The notes beneath the pieces were generated by a model. That model saw nothing but the letters and a program-made list of their open reading frames with translations, was not told the DNA's origin and ran no database searches. The translations under genes and the position numbers were made by a program. From positions 373,320,949 to 373,384,948 of the forward strand of contig NC_085141.1 of the NCBI RefSeq assembly GCF_024139115.2: a stretch of 64,000 nt of DNA. Direction: 5' to 3'. The stretch comes from Armigeres subalbatus. Lineage: Eukaryota; Arthropoda; Insecta; Diptera; Culicidae. This document shows, in pieces, positions 34,829 to 46,046 of the stretch. The stretch's first letter is position 1. Each line of letters begins with the position of its first letter.

Positions 34829-37800
34829 TTACTTACTTACTTAAGGATCCTGTACACCTCCGGTGGTGCAAAGGGCCGACTTGAAAGATCTCCATCCTGA
34901 GCGATGCCCGGCTATCGCTTTAACCTGTTGCCAGGTTAGATTTCGGTCGACTTCTTTTATTTCTTTATTGAGGCTTCGCCGCCATGAGCCTCTGGGTCTG
35001 CCTCTGCTGCGATGTCCCGCTGGGTTCCAGTCTAATGCTTGCTTACAGATTTCGTTTCCGCTCCTACGTAGAGTGTGGCCGACCCAGCCCCACTTCTATC
35101 CTGAATTTCTGTTGCTATCGGCCTCTGGTGACAACGACGATGGAGCTCGTTGTTTGAGATCCAGTTGTGAGGCCACCAGGCCCGAATTATATACCGCAGG
35201 CATCTGTTAATGAACACCTGCAGCCGTTGAGTGTTCTCTACTGATACACACCATGTTTCGCTAGCGTATAACAGCACAGATTTCACGTTATAGTTGAAAA
35301 TTCGTATTTTGGTGCGTTCACTTATCTGCCTGTTTTTCCAGATATTTCTTAAACTCGCAAAGGCAGCCCTTGCTTTCTTGATCCGTGCGCCTATGTCGAT
35401 CTTGGTACCGCCGTCTGACGCCATTTGGCTACCAAGATATTGGAAGCTTTCAACATTCTCCACTGGTTGCCCGGCTACTGTGAAACTGGAAGGAGTCACC
35501 GTGTTTACATCCAACGATTTGGTTTTGTTGACGTTGATGACTAAACCTGCCGAGGAGGAGCGATCGGCAAGGTCGTTGAGCTTACTCTGCATATCAGAGC
35601 GCCGTTGCGCGAGTAGTGCAACGTCATCCGCCAATTCGAAGTCGTTTAGGTGCTCCATGGTTATAGGCTGCCATAACAGCCCGCGGTTTGGTTCACGGTC
35701 AATCGCATCTACCAGAATCTCATCGATTACGATGAGGAACAGTAACGGTGATAGGATACATCCTTGCCTCACACCAGCTACGACCCGGATAGGGTCGGAC
35801 AGGACCCATTGTGCAGCACTCTACACGAAAAGGCCTCGTACTGTGCTTCGATGAGGCCGATGATTTTCTCAGGAACCCCCTTGCGTCTCAGGGCGCCCCA
35901 CATATTCTCGTGATTGAGACGGTCGAAAGCTTTTTCGTAGTCAATGAATACCAAGTAAAGGGACTCTTGGCATTCGTTGACCTGCTCCAAAATGATGCGG
36001 AGCGTGACAATATAGTCCACAGGATCTTCCGGCACGGAATCCGGCTTGCTGCCGCCGGAGAGTCGCATCGATCTTCTCCTGAATCCGGGCTAGGATAATT
36101 TTGCACAGAACTTTGAGAACGGTACACAGCAACATAATGCCTCGCCAGTTATCGCATACAGTCAGGTCACCCTTTTGGGCACCTTCACTAAGATACCTTG
36201 CATCCAGTCGACCGGGAAAGTTGCGGTGTCCCAGATATTACGAATTAAACGATGCAGTAGTTGAGCGGATGTCATGGGGTCAGCTTTGAGCATCTCCGCT
36301 GATATGCGATCGACCTCTGAGGCTTTATTCGACTTCATGCTTTGGATAGCTATTTGAATCTCTAGCAGTGATGCAGCTTCGGTATTGACGCGTGTTATAC
36401 GTCGGATCCTAGGCAGATCATGCCGAGGTGGTGATGGCCTTGCTGGCACTTGGAAAAGTTGTTCGAAGTCCTCGAACCAGCGTTTCAGCTGGTCAGTTGG
36501 GTCGGTCAATAACTGATCATTCGCGTCTTTCACAGGCATCGTTGCATTAATTTTCGCCCGCTTAAGCTTCGTGAGATATCGTAGAGGAGGCGAATGTCCC
36601 CGGTTGCGGCGGCTCTCTCTCCTTCGTCGGCCAGAGAGTCTGCCCACGCTCGCTTGTCCCGTCGACATGAGCGTTTTACTTCCTTCTCAAGAGCCGTGTA
36701 TCGTTGACGGGCTAAGACTTTGGCTCCTCTGGTTTTCGATCGCTCTATCGCGGCTTTGGCTTCTCTTCGCTCCTCTATCTTCCTCCAGGTCTCATCGGTG
36801 ATCCATTGTTTTCTCTGGGTGCGTAGTTCACCCAGATTGTTCTCGCTGGTGGCGATGAAGGCATTCTTGATGGCGGTCCATTGGTCTTCCACGCTGCCAC
36901 CTTCCGGAATATCTGCAGCACGCGTCTCCAGTTCTTCAACGAAGGACCGTTTCACCGTGGCATCTTCCAGTCGGCGTGTGTTGAATCGTCGTCCAACTCT
37001 TTCCTCCTGCCGACGAATCCGCGCAATGCGCAGGCGTATTTCGCCGATGAGGAGGTGATGATCAGACGCGATATCGGCACTACGTTTATTCCGTCCTTCA
37101 AGAAGGCTCCGTTTCCATTTTCGGCTGGCGCAGATGTGGTCTATTCGATTTTCTGTAAGGCCGTCACGGAAGACCCACGTGACCTTGTGTACCAGTCGAT
37201 GAGGGAAGAACGATCCCCGATCACCACGTCGTTATTACCACAAAATTCTGCGAACAGCTCTCCGTTTTCGCTCATTTCTCCGAGACCATGGCGTCCCATA
37301 ATGCGCTCATGGTTCGAGTTGTCGGATCCGATCTTCGCATTGAAGTCGCCCAAACAGATCTTGATATCACCCTTCGGAATTCTATCTACGACGGCATTGA
37401 GTTGACTGTAGAAGTTCTCTTTGTCTTGCAGATCGGCAGCATCGGTTGGCGCATAACATTGGATTATAGTAAGGTTTCGGACCCGTGTTCTAAATCTGGC
37501 AACGATTATCCTTTCACTTATAGGTTCCCACTTCTTAAGCGCAGAGTGTGCCTGAGCGCTTAGTAGGAAGCCAACTCCGCAATGTCGGGAGCGTGTTCAC
37601 CTCGTAAACCAGAGTATAGCAGAACTAGTCCCGACGGCGTTCTGTGTTCTCCAAAGTTTGGCCAACGGACTTCACTCAGTCCCAGGATCTCAAGCTTCAT
37701 GCGGCGTGCCTCATTGGCAAGTTGTGCCAATTTACCCTGCTGGGCTAGGGTTAAAACGTTCCATGTTCCTATTCGTGTCCGTTGTTTCGCGCTAAGAGTC

Positions 37801-38378
37801 GTCGCCGTAAAATCAGTCCGTATTCTTTCATTATCGGATTCTCGAACAAATTGATGTTTCGGGAACAGTAGGTTGTTGGCCCAAGGTTCCCTATCCACCG
37901 GGATGGGGCTGCCATCTTAGGTATAGCTTCCGGGGAATAGCATTTCATACTCAGCCGCTGGATGCCAGAACAGACGCTGTTGGAGCCGCACCTCCTTGGT
38001 GGACAGACGCTCGATCAGTCGGGTCAAATTTGTTTAAAGTCCCACCCAACACCAGGACTAGGCTAGTGCGCTTTGAGCGGCACACGGTCGCTTTGATAGG
38101 GCCTGCTTGGGGACACATGCAGCTTTTTATAGAAGTTCAACAGAGCCCACTGTCGAACCCCACCACATCCTAGGCAGACCCCACAGTACGCACCCTCTCA
38201 CTCTAGCTGATGTCAGAAGGACAACAGTGCCCAGGCTGCACTACCAGCTAAGTACGCAACCCTTAGCTGGCGGTCAATTGTCATCGGAAGACCCGTGGAA
38301 GCGTGAGTATTGGAACTTGTGAGGACCAGAGCTATGTTAGGCGCCCCTTCCCGGATGTCAACTCACCATTTCGCAGCC
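34829..38378 (-). mobile_element. Near full-length RTE-like LINE nested in the Gypsy reverse transcriptase
   Basis: CTTCAATGGT at 34819-34828 and 38379-38388 is a 10-bp target duplication. The 3' end on the minus strand is GGATCCTTAAG followed by a TAAG-type tail (TTACTTACTTAC on the plus strand at 34829). The 3.55-kb length, a single polyprotein of apurinic-type endonuclease plus reverse transcriptase, and a short repeat tail instead of poly(A) fit the RTE clade, in which mosquito JAM1 is known. That clade name is inference. Two 5'-truncated relatives lie at 24238-24819 and 53426-54207. Confidence 0.92.
34830..37900 (-). pseudogene. RTE-like endonuclease-reverse transcriptase ORF (broken)
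   Basis: From about 37898 the minus strand encodes the endonuclease start, RIGTWNVLTLAQQGKL and LGLSEVRWPNFGEH, then GDFNAKIGSD at 37353. A linker follows (36955-36530, rich in Arg/Lys/Glu), then reverse transcriptase blocks: MKSNKASEVDRISAEMLK (36350), RRQQAGFRAGRSC (36070), LVFIDYEKAFDRLNHE (35950), VRQGCILSPLLFLIVIDE (35770) and FELADDVALLAQ, where LADD holds the two catalytic aspartates. The C-terminal part has ARIKKARAAFASLRNIW and NVKSVLLYASETW, ending by about 35032. At least five frameshifts or stops separate these pieces. The enzyme would nick target DNA and prime reverse transcription, but this copy is dead. Confidence 0.9.
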
Positions 38379-38388
38379 CTTCAATGGT

Positions 38389-38416
38389 GCCAGTTCTATA
38401 ATGCCAGTTCTATAAT
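38389..38416. repeat. 14-bp tandem duplication beside the RTE insertion
   Basis: GCCAGTTCTATAAT is present twice in a row, immediately next to the RTE target duplication. It is distinct from that duplication, since only CTTCAATGGT recurs at the far end of the LINE. Confidence 0.85.
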
Positions 38417-39179
38417 GTCCTGTTTCAGCAAATCATTCAGTTTATCTTCGACAACGCTCTGCAAAGGAATCGGTAAACGCCTGCAGGGCTGCTGGACTGG
38501 TACCACGTCTTTGTTGATATGTATTTTCACTTGCAGATTTTTGACTTTTCCTTCTTTTATGTCCTTCTTTGATTCTCCGGGAACGCAGAATGCCTCTTCA
38601 TGGATTTCCAGTATCCCCAAATCCAAAGACGTAGTTTTGCTCAGCAAATTAGCGCCTGTTCCGATGTCCACAACGTACACTTTCCGTTTTAAAAGTTTTG
38701 TAAACATTTAGTTTGCCGTCCCCGTAGACACGGAGTATCTTGCTCGACTTTTGGACGTCGCTGAGTTTACTCCCGGAAGCCTTCAGGTGGCGATATGTGC
38801 TTCGGCTTATTACGTTGATATGAGATCCGGTATCCACGATCCAATCTAACTTAATGCCCCCTGTGTAACATGCAATCCGGTCGTTCTTGCTCCCAGCTGA
38901 ATAAATATGTTGTACATCGTCGTCGCTATCTTCAGTGCTGGAGTCGCTGAAGCCCGAAGCGGCTTTCTTGTCATCTGACTTCTCAACTTGCCACACTTTC
39001 TTGTTTCTTCTATCTTTCACTTTTCGGTTTTCCGGCTTGGTTTTACACATTTTTCGGAAATGTCCCACTAATTTACAGTCATCGCACACTTTGTTCTTCG
39101 CCGGACAACACTTATCGTTTGCAAAATGCCCAACATTTCCGCATCGATAGCACTTCTGTTTCTTCACTCCCTTCCTGAT
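38396..39179 (-). pseudogene. Gypsy nucleocapsid, protease and start of reverse transcriptase (broken)
   Basis: The minus strand from 39179 encodes two CCHC knuckles (CYRCGNVGHFANDKC and CDDCKLVGHFRKMC), an acidic/serine spacer, and the aspartic protease active site LDWIVDTGSHINVISR. A one-base frameshift near 38690 moves into the frame that continues to 38396. That stretch contains KINKDVVPVQQPCRRLPIP-like residues and DKLNDLLKQDIIE, the N-terminal reverse transcriptase segment. The coding sequence is cut by the RTE insertion at 38378. The protease would mature the polyprotein and the knuckles bind element RNA. Confidence 0.88.
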
Positions 39180-39782
39180 TTAGTTTACGTCACTATGTTC
39201 CGCCAAGACTGTATTTTTCTTCATGTTCTCCTTGTTTCGATGCACTGTCTCCAATATTCGTGCCTCTTGTACGATGTCTTCCACATTCATTAACCTCTTC
39301 TTGATAATAAGTTCACGCAGTTCATCCGACACGGCATTGTCGAATACTTGTTCTGTTACGCGCATATCGAGCGCATTTCCGTAGTCACACAACCGACCTT
39401 GCTCTCGAAGACGGACAACGAATTTTTCGACGGATTCGTCCTCTGCTTGTTTTATTTGCCGAAACACGTAACGATCATATGGAATATTGGAAAAAGGTGC
39501 AAAATGAGCGTCTAGCAAATTGATCGCTTCTTTGTACACATCCGAGTTAGCCGGAGGAGGATTATCGTGTCCAGGTGTATCGTAAAAGATGTCTTGTATC
39601 TGTGATCCACCGAAATGCAACAGATAAGACTTCTTCCTAGATGCTAGAGCAACACAATTCACTTCGAGGAACAATTCGAGTGATTGCTTCCACTTTTTCC
39701 AGCGCGTTCCGATAGATGAAGTATCCGCCGTATCGAAAGCCAGCAGGGTTGGTTTGCTGTTTTCCATCTTCGTTTTACGCAA
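39180..39782 (-). pseudogene. Gypsy gag (capsid part), ended by an in-frame stop
   Basis: 200 codons from ATG at 39782, with a retrotransposon gag-type helical protein: RWKKWKQSLELFLEVN near the start, LLHFGGSQIQDIFYD, and YDRYVFRQIKQAEDESVEKF, a typical capsid motif of Ty3/Gypsy gag. TAA at 39180-39182 ends it, but the same frame continues at once into the zinc-knuckle region. The stop is therefore more likely a point mutation than a true gene end. Gag would form the particle that packages element RNA. The region between the 5' LTR end (40044) and 39782 would be the untranslated leader, and a TGGCGACGATTGG primer-site-like sequence follows the LTR near 40039-40027 on the minus strand. Confidence 0.88.
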
Positions 39783-40043
39783 CTATGGCGAACCACTATT
39801 TTTTACTTGCTTTTGTTTTGTTTCCTCTTCGCAGAAGTTTGCTTCACCTTACCAAGCGTTTTGTTTCCAACTTCTGTTTTCTTTGCCGCTATAGGTTATT
39901 TTCATCCCCTCAACACAATTTTTCGGGCTTTTTCTTATAAAAAACCACGAATTCTTTATCACTTGTCGAATTTAGTCTATGCTACACTACATGTATGGCC
40001 CTTTGCAACGAATGTAATCCATTTTTTCCAATCGTCGCCAAAA

Positions 40044-40230
40044 TGTAATGAAGTCAAGAGAAACACACGCGTGCACATGAACATAATTTTTGCCTTTCTC
40101 GTACAACTAAGTTGTACCGAAAGGCTATCATTTCACTCCAAAATCGAACTTTTGATAGAAGTCCCGGAGACCCATAGTGTTATATACCATTCGACTCAGC
40201 TCGATGAGCTGAACAAATGTCTGTCTGTCC

Positions 40231-40262
<32 letters not shown>

Positions 40263-40881
40263 GCGTGTGTGTGTGCACAAAATGCCATAAAAAACATTAA
40301 CCAAATTTTCACATAGAAACTCTTAATCGATTTTCTTGCAACAAGTTGCATCCGACAGAGACTAAAACGCTGTTGATCACTATTGAATTTCATAATAATT
40401 GCAAATTGCAAAAAATAGATAATATTAAAATAGTGATGAGACATAGTCACATAGAACAATAATGTGTTATGAAAAATGCCTTGCATCTATGAATATTTTA
40501 TCCGTGGCTTCCCATTAAGAGTTTCATCATACTATAAAGATGCTCGTGTTGCACGCATTTAGGCGTAAGTATGCTCTTCGTTCAGTTTCATAGTACTATG
40601 TACATAGTACTAAATTGTCCGAAAGTCAAAATTCCAACATAGGAAATTCGAGAAACTTTTGGCAGCGCCATCTGTCGTCTACTAGTGTAAATTTTCTATC
40701 ATAACATTAGACGGTGTAACTGTTTTGCCTTTCTTGTACATCATCGAGGTGTGAGCGTTAAGGCTACATTTATTACCTTTTTACGCGAGAAAGGCGCCAT
40801 CACCGCTAGGTGGATTAATCTGGGTTTTTATTTCTGATCTCGTTCATACGACTGTGTTGCCAGACAATTTGAATCACAACA
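40044..40881 (-). repeat. 5' LTR of the Gypsy element, split by a TIR element
   Basis: LTR sequence occupies 40044 to about 40084 and about 40824-40881. The two parts together match the intact 3' LTR with one clear substitution. The insertion removed or altered a few bases at the junction (ACATGACTTTTTAT in the intact copy). Confidence 0.9.
40087..40828 (+). mobile_element. TGCCTTTCTCG-family TIR element, copy 3 (~0.74 kb), inside the LTR
   Basis: It begins TTTTTGCCTTTCTCGTAC, carries the CGACTCAGCTCGATGAGCTG block and a GT-repeat at 40231-40276, and ends ACGCGAGAAAGGCGCC plus ATCACCGCTAGGTGG and CTGGGTTTTT. It equals the two ends of copy 2 joined with the ~1.67 kb interior missing (junction near 40437), so it is an internally deleted derivative. 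No protein is encoded. Confidence 0.88.
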
Positions 40882-40886
40882 ATTAT

Positions 40887-43800
40887 TATATCATTTTAAT
40901 GAAATTCATCAACTTCCGGACGCAGATTGATGTATGAGCGAGCAAACATAATTCCGCTAGACGACCCTATTCTATTGGCATCGCCATCCAACTAGACCGG
41001 GCTCGAGTCGATCACCCACTCCTATACAGCGCTATACAGTTGTAGTTATGTAGTGTATGCTCGGTATGCTAACATCAATGATGTATGTGAAGCAAGAAGC
41101 TCTTCCACTGCTTCAATGCTTGGCGGAAGAGCATGATATGGAACTCTCGTGATGGACTCAGAAGGAGCAAGCAGCAGCAGATGCGCGCTCCGATCTACAA
41201 CCAGTCAGTCAGTATTATAGTTGCTGGTAACTCACCAGAGCGATATTTGCTTGGCCATGTAGCCTCTCTGCACGGCAGCTCGTCGTCTCGCGTACAATCC
41301 AAGTGAAAACGGCTCAGAGTGGACGCATTCGATTGCTGCTGACAACGGCGTGAAAGAACAACGATTGTAGCGTAGTCGACGTGGCGCGGTCGCCATTTTC
41401 CGCTTTTGTGAAGTAGGTTGAATTTGAAAATTTTCTGGCGCTGGGCAAAGGGGATCATTCGAATCAAGTATTCTGATTGATTTGAGTTGGGTGTTAATCA
41501 AAGTGAGAAGACTGGCGGTGTAATCAAAGAAAGGCTTGAGAGACTAGAGTGAGATGGAGTGAAGTGTGAGTGCGGAAGAGGAGGAATATGTACACAATCA
41601 AACGAAAAGAAAAATCCGATCGGAAGAAGGATGCCCCCACCTTGAATGGGACGTCACTGGCTATCAGAAACATTGTTTTCTTTTTCGGGGAGATGTTTAC
41701 TATGCATACGCACGGATAAGGCCCCATCCATCCATGGGTCGTGTTTTTGTTCACTTTGACGAAAGGTGATTGAAATTCTTGGGCGAATCAGAGTGAGCAA
41801 CGCAGAAAAACTTTGCAATCAATCGAAGCAGGCGTATGAGCAATCTCGACAAAATTAGTCAATGCAGAGCCGGAGTTTCGACTCGAAGAAAGATTCAGAC
41901 AGCAAAAGAAATGTGAAAAAGATCGTTCGGTCTGCGGTCTGGTATGGGGTTGCCTTGGAGGGTCGCAATCCAATTTCGAGCGAAATGTGGCGAATGTTAA
42001 CCATTACCATCATCATCAGCATCAGCGGTAGTGGCTTAGCCTGCCGTTCCTTCGGAGCAAATGAGAGTGGCAAGGCAACGGCAGAACAGCATCAACAACA
42101 GCAGAAGGCCCAGCAAGGTTTCTGCCTCGTTCGCTGCTTCCAGTGATGCCATATTAAACGACACGTTTCTGTATACCAAACGATTTGATGATTTAAATAT
42201 TAAAGGGATGAAACGTTATTCGATATTATTTAATTCAAACAATTTCCACACGTTGCATTTGTTATTACAATTGGATACATGAGACTTTGGTAACTATTTG
42301 TGCAAATGCTCAACTGCTAGTTTTAATTATTCAGCATACAAATTATTTTTATTTTTGATAAGGCGCAACTGAAAGGAGAGAATAAAACTCTGGCACTTCT
42401 GATTGTATGATTCTGTTCGTAGTCGTCCTCCGTCCGCGTTTCTCCATGGCCGTATTCGAAGCTGCCGCGCCACTTCGCCGCTTGTCCCATGGCTAACGTC
42501 AAGCGCTGCTGAATCGAGTTTGGCTCTGGCTCTGGTTCGTACCTAAACTGCTTGCTACAGCAGCGAGTCGAGTCGTCGTCCATCGCAGCAGTGCCTGTTA
42601 GCTGAGTGAGGCGAGTTTCCTTTACTTTGCACCGAGAACGCGTACGAGGGAGACCGTGTCTTGTCGTCGTCGGGAGTGGTTCAGTTCGTGTGTGATACGT
42701 TGCAAGTTTTTTCGCTAGAATTTCGTTTACAAATTAGGTGCAACAGTGATATTTTACCATTCAAAAGATCCATAAACTGGTCAGCAAAGTGGTGGCGGTT
42801 TAAGTACAGTAGTGCCATCTGTTGTTATTGCAGCTCCGTCAGTCTACTTACTAGACGAACCCTTCTCGCCTTCCCGTTTAGATGTGAGTGTCAATAATGC
42901 AATTTTCGATCCATGAAAGTGCCAATTGGCCAATTTTGCCAATAATGCCCCAGCAGCGAGCCACCATTGCGAAATCAAATATGGCTGAAAATACTTCCAT
43001 TTATCGGAAAAAGCCAGAGTATGCAGCCGTAGTCGTCGTTTGCCTGTTTGCTTCGCTGTGCCGTGCTTCTGCTGCTTGCTCAGCTCACATATCGTGTTTT
43101 CCCTCATTGCCTGCTTGCCACAGTCTCTTTTTGCCCGTGTTCTTTGCTTTGCGAGTGGGGGCGCTCACCAGCACGGCACACAAAACATACAGAAAAACCC
43201 CCTTCGCCCCAATTGGCCCGTGTTAGTGGATGGATGGCGAGAGCGCGCGCATGCAGGCAGGCCATGAATGACAACATCGCCGTTTACCACCAACACGAGT
43301 GATGTTTTGATAGTGTAAGGCCGTGAATGTGGTGCCTCGCACGGAGCATGAAGATCCAACCAATCTTGGCGTTCGCCAGCAGACAGAAGAAGATAGAGGC
43401 GAAACGCTGTCGAGCCAAACCAACATAAACATTACGAAACGACAACAACAGCAACTACGATAACAACAAAATAAGCGAATAATGCAGTTTCACCTGAATT
43501 AAGTGCTGCCTAGGTGGATTTTGTGTGGCGAAGAGTGACTTGGAACGATGGACTGGAGTTTGGTTGAATGAATGTAACTGGTTTAATTTTAACTCGAGTC
43601 AGTCCAGTTGGCGAGAGGCTTTCTTATTGGACCTTCGCTAACTGTAGTTTGCATGTACTCTAGACGGAATGTCAGTCGGCTTGGTTAAATCATTCTCATT
43701 AGTGTTGCCTTGTATAGTAAATTTGATTTATTATATTGTTCTTATAACCAGATTCGAACTCTTAATTTGGTAAATCGAGAATGTTTGTGGTCTGACACCA

Positions 43801-44369
43801 ATTTGACTTTTCTAGGCTGTGACTTGGACGAGTATCGTGATTCATAATTATATCAAAAACTCAGTTCGATTCTGGTGCGTCAGCATTTGAAACCGAGACC
43901 AGATGAGAAACATTTTGCGCAGCTGAACCATTTCACGAAAGTTTGTATTGCTCTTAGATGGCAACTAATAAAATGTGGAATACACTGCTCATGGAAGTGT
44001 TGCGGTTACGTGTGTCATATATTGATGCATTTCCTTAAACTAAATCACGCACCTTTGATAGTTTGATTTGTTGGAATTGTAATTTATCCAACAAGGCAAT
44101 CTGTTATCGAACCAGGGATATCAAGTGAATGTTGAAGACAGTCGTCAATTCGAACCGTAAAGTGTGACATAGTTTACTCTACGTTACCCAAGAAAACAAT
44201 TCTAATTTTTTTAATATGTCTCAGGACTCAGAATTTAAAACAGTTATCTTTCGAATATAAAATTGTCGCAAATTGATTGTTTACTAACATCGCATTTTGT
44301 TCCTTTACATCTTAGGTAGTTTTCGATACATACAACACATACACAAGCGCAAGCCTTGAATCCTAAACT
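40887..44369. other. No recognised gene
   Basis: Somewhat more GC-balanced DNA with CAG/CAA-rich stretches (about 42060-42130), a Cys-poor open frame on the minus strand at 42583-42323, and a TCAGTTCGTG initiator-like sequence at 42681. None of these is enough to call a gene or promoter. The missing 5' exons of the plus-strand kinase gene could lie here, but I did not recognise any. Confidence 0.4.
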
Positions 44370-45990
44370 GGGTATGATTATTCAAAACTGCTCTTTACAT
44401 AATCTTGACTTTTTTTTTTCCTACTTTACCAAAACTGCTTTTATGATTATCCAAAATTTTCTGCCGAAATCAGTCTAAAAATTATCTTAACTATTCCTTG
44501 AATTGTCCAAATCTGCTCTTAAAATTGAATAAAAACTGTTCTCCGAATTCGCTGAAATTGCTGTCCATTTTAGCCAAAAATTTCTGTTGAAATCATCCAA
44601 AAGTGCTTTCCAATTTTTTTTTTCCAAGTTTGGAAAAACAGCTTATTATTTTTTTTTTAGAAATATGCTAAACGTACGCTCCTAATTAGCGAAAATCTTC
44701 CAAAATTTGCTTGGCCAAAATTATTCTCCAAATACGCCAAAACTGATCCCCGAATTTTTTCTTTAAACTAGCCAAAAATTCTCTCCAAATCAGCGAGAAA
44801 TTGACTATACGAGGTATTTCAGAATACTTCCCGATAGAGTAAAAATTGCTCTCCGAATTAGTAGGAAAGATTACCCAAACATATTCCCCGAATTAGCAAA
44901 ATCAGCTCTACAAATTTCTTACCGAATTCTCTTTCAAAATTTTCAAATATGCCAAAAGTGCTTTCCAAACGACCTCCAAATAAGCCAAAACTACTCTCCA
45001 TACATATGTGTCAAAGTGCTTCTAAATTACCCAAAACTGCTCTTCAAATTAGTGGAAACTAATTTCCAAATTCACCAACATTGGGTTTATGATTATCCAA
45101 AAATGTCTCTCGAAATCAGCTAATTCTGCTCTTAAAATTATCTTAACTGCATATTCCTCAAATTATCAAAATCTGCTCTGAAAATTACAAAAAAAAACCT
45201 GCTATCTTCAATTGAACCAAAACTCTAGAGTGCTTTGAGAATAGAACGTATGTGCAAAAAAGATTATTTCTTTGCTTCCTTTCTCTTTAAATTATTACAA
45301 TACCATACGAAAGTTTTCTTAGGATTTATTGACAGATATTTCAAGACATGAACTTTAATTAGTGTGCTAATTAAAAAAGTAACAAAAAAACGCATAACTA
45401 GCCTATCTATTAGTAAAAGATTGCGCGAACAAAGAGCGATTCTCTTTTGCATGTACGACCTATTCTCAAAGCAGTCTAAAACTGTTTTCCGAATTTACGG
45501 AAGTTGGCCAAAAATATCTATTGAAATCAGCCAAAAATGCTCTCCGAATTCTTTATCCAAATTAGTCAAAACTGTTTATCAAATTCTTTTTCGAAATATG
45601 TCAAACTGCTTCCTCAATTCTTTCTCAAAATTTACTAAAGTAGGTATTGAAAAATGCTTTCCAATATAGTCAAAAATGATCTCCGCATTAGCCGAAACAA
45701 TTGCCCAAAAATGCTCTCCGTATTAGCAAAAAGAACTCTCCAAATTGCTTACGGAGTTCTTTATCCAAATCAGTCTAAAGTGTTTATTAAATTATCCCTC
45801 CAAATATGCCATGTCAATGCTTTCCGAATTCGCTCCAAATTTTTTAAAACTGCTCTCCAAATTAGTCGATACTGCTTTCTAAATTTACCAAAATCGATTA
45901 TCCAAAAATCGCTTTCCAAATTGGGGAAAAATGCTTTCCATTTTTCTTTGCAAATGGGCCAAAAATGCTCAACAAATGTCTTCTCCAGAT
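44370..45990. repeat. Old, degenerate array with ~22-bp period
   Basis: Words like CTCTCCAAATTAG and CCAAAACTG alternate throughout. Where well preserved, copies are spaced 22 bp, for example around 45660-45740 and 45850-45940, with occasional 13-15 or 34-bp steps. It is much more diverged than the satellite at the left edge and has a different consensus, although the period is the same. Open frames at 45364-45992 arise from the repeat. Confidence 0.65.
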
Positions 45991-46021
45991 GAATCAAATC
46001 TCCAGCCAATACGTAACTTCT

Positions 46022-46046
46022 NNNNNNNNNNNNNNNNNNNNNNNNN
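46022..46046. other. Assembly gap (25 N)
   Basis: Twenty-five N characters. Reading frames drawn across this gap are meaningless. Confidence 0.99.

Larger units (their letters stand above)
29321..40881 (-). mobile_element. Ty3/Gypsy LTR retrotransposon (mag-like), carrying three nested insertions
   Basis: 101-bp LTRs begin TGTAATGAAG and end AATCACAACA on the plus strand (29321-29421 and 40044-40881, the latter split by an insertion). ATTAT immediately outside both (29316-29320 and 40882-40886) is a 5-bp target duplication. Minus-strand coding order is gag, zinc knuckles, protease, reverse transcriptase, RNase H, integrase, which is the Ty3/Gypsy order. Subtracting the R1 (31042-33885), RTE (34829-38378) and TIR (about 40087-40828) insertions with their duplications leaves about 4.4 kb. 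That size and the very short LTRs fit the mag lineage, an assignment by inference. A purine-rich tract (AAGAGAGA) precedes the 3' LTR near 29422-29435. The gag-pol frame has stops and frameshifts, so it is dead. Confidence 0.93.

Noticed and set aside
42681..42690. Initiator-like TCAGTTCGTG in a GC-richer stretch, possible promoter
   Set aside because: No TATA box or clear downstream element at the right distance and no coding exon following it that I can recognise.
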